From contig NZ_JOFQ01000006.1 in the NCBI RefSeq assembly GCF_000718305.1, positions 317,656 to 381,655 on the forward strand: 64,000 nt of DNA, written 5' to 3'. Under the pieces are notes generated by a model. It saw nothing but the letters and a program-made list of their open reading frames with translations. It had not been told where the DNA came from and did no database searches. The translations under genes and the position numbers were made by a program. The stretch is from Streptomyces niger (GTDB taxonomy: Bacteria > Actinomycetota > Actinomycetes > Streptomycetales > Streptomycetaceae). Shown one piece after another: positions 63,895-64,000 of the stretch; positions within the stretch are counted from its first letter, which is position 1, and every line of letters begins with the position of its first letter.

Positions 63895-64000
63895 ATGAGC
63901 GCTCTTCCCAAGGTTGCGTGGATCGGTCTGGGCATCATGGGCTCCCCGATGGCGGAGAACCTGATCAAGGCCGGCTACTCCGTCACCGGCTACACCCTGG
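63895..64000 (+). CDS. glxR: 2-hydroxy-3-oxopropionate reductase, N-terminus (cut by window edge)
   Basis: The first 35 codons, MSALPKVAWIGLGIMGSPMA and ENLIKAGYSVTGYT, form the Rossmann NAD(P) motif GLGIMGSPMAENL of beta-hydroxyacid dehydrogenases. After gcl and hyi this is tartronate-semialdehyde reductase, which gives D-glycerate. It starts at ATG 63895 after GAGAAAGGAC. The rest is outside the window. Confidence 0.88.
   Translation, partial: MSALPKVAWIGLGIMGSPMAENLIKAGYSVTGYTL

Overview
The window is a piece of a Streptomyces-type chromosome. The evidence is a GC content near 72 percent with G/C at almost every third codon position, GAGG/GGAGG ribosome binding sites, many GTG starts, and gene sets typical of the genus: an XRE/DUF5753 plus DUF397 plus HATPase regulator cluster, a ureABCFGD urease operon without ureE, MurT/GatD, an S. 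griseus aminopeptidase homologue and a c-di-AMP riboswitch before an NlpC/P60 hydrolase. No rRNA, tRNA, CRISPR array, insertion sequence, prophage or large biosynthetic cluster was seen.

Layout. 0-7 kb: end of a GDSL hydrolase gene, a coupled pair of CNNM/CBS membrane proteins, an aromatic amino acid hydroxylase, a GNAT protein, an F420-type LLM oxidoreductase, and a second GNAT gene behind an elaborately folded leader with a terminator-like hairpin. 7.2-11.8 kb: a decayed locus with a phosphonoacetate hydrolase/FAD oxidoreductase deletion fusion, a flavin reductase split by a local inversion and fused to the end of an APC permease, and a headless LysR gene, mixed with an intact patatin and an intact LysR regulator. 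12-19 kb: MFS transporter and the biotin genes (bioB-bioA-bioD divergent from bioF). 19-25 kb: XRE/DUF397/HATPase regulators, NlpC/P60 hydrolase under a c-di-AMP riboswitch, ClpP, an orphan Phd/YefM antitoxin and a secreted M28 aminopeptidase. 25-32 kb: the urease operon, a secreted tripeptidyl-aminopeptidase-type hydrolase and a truncated PlsC. 32-43 kb: TetR regulators with clear palindromic operators, catalase, two metallo-beta-lactamase-fold remnants, tautomerase, hydrolases, a GH16/ricin glucanase, LysE exporter and a DUF6355 secreted protein. 43-54 kb: malic enzyme, hydrolase, DUF2267 and SRPBCC proteins, a YqcI/YcgG (GntA-like) protein, broken second copies of alaS and tsaD, a P450, CtaG and phosphofructokinase. 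54-64 kb: GatD-MurT, peptide deformylase, a TetR/acyl-CoA dehydrogenase pair, a degenerate 1.1 kb stretch, then the glyoxylate pathway gcl-hyi-glxR running off the right edge.

Themes. (1) There are many clean deletion-type pseudogenes (phnA/FAD oxidoreductase, APC permease, LysR, plsC, MBL, alaS, tsaD) and one small inversion, with no transposase nearby. (2) Several genes carry short tandem duplications exactly at their 3' ends that copy the stop codon and a hairpin (aminopeptidase 35 bp, DUF2267 gene 37 bp, and a hairpin half after the hydrolase at 37.6 kb). (3) Structured leaders stand out: the folded GNAT leader (unidentified), the c-di-AMP riboswitch, and a hairpin that would pair the ribosome binding site of the peptidase gene. 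Nitrogen and carbon salvage is well represented: urease yields ammonia, and gcl/hyi/glxR convert glyoxylate, the other product of allantoin breakdown, toward glycerate.
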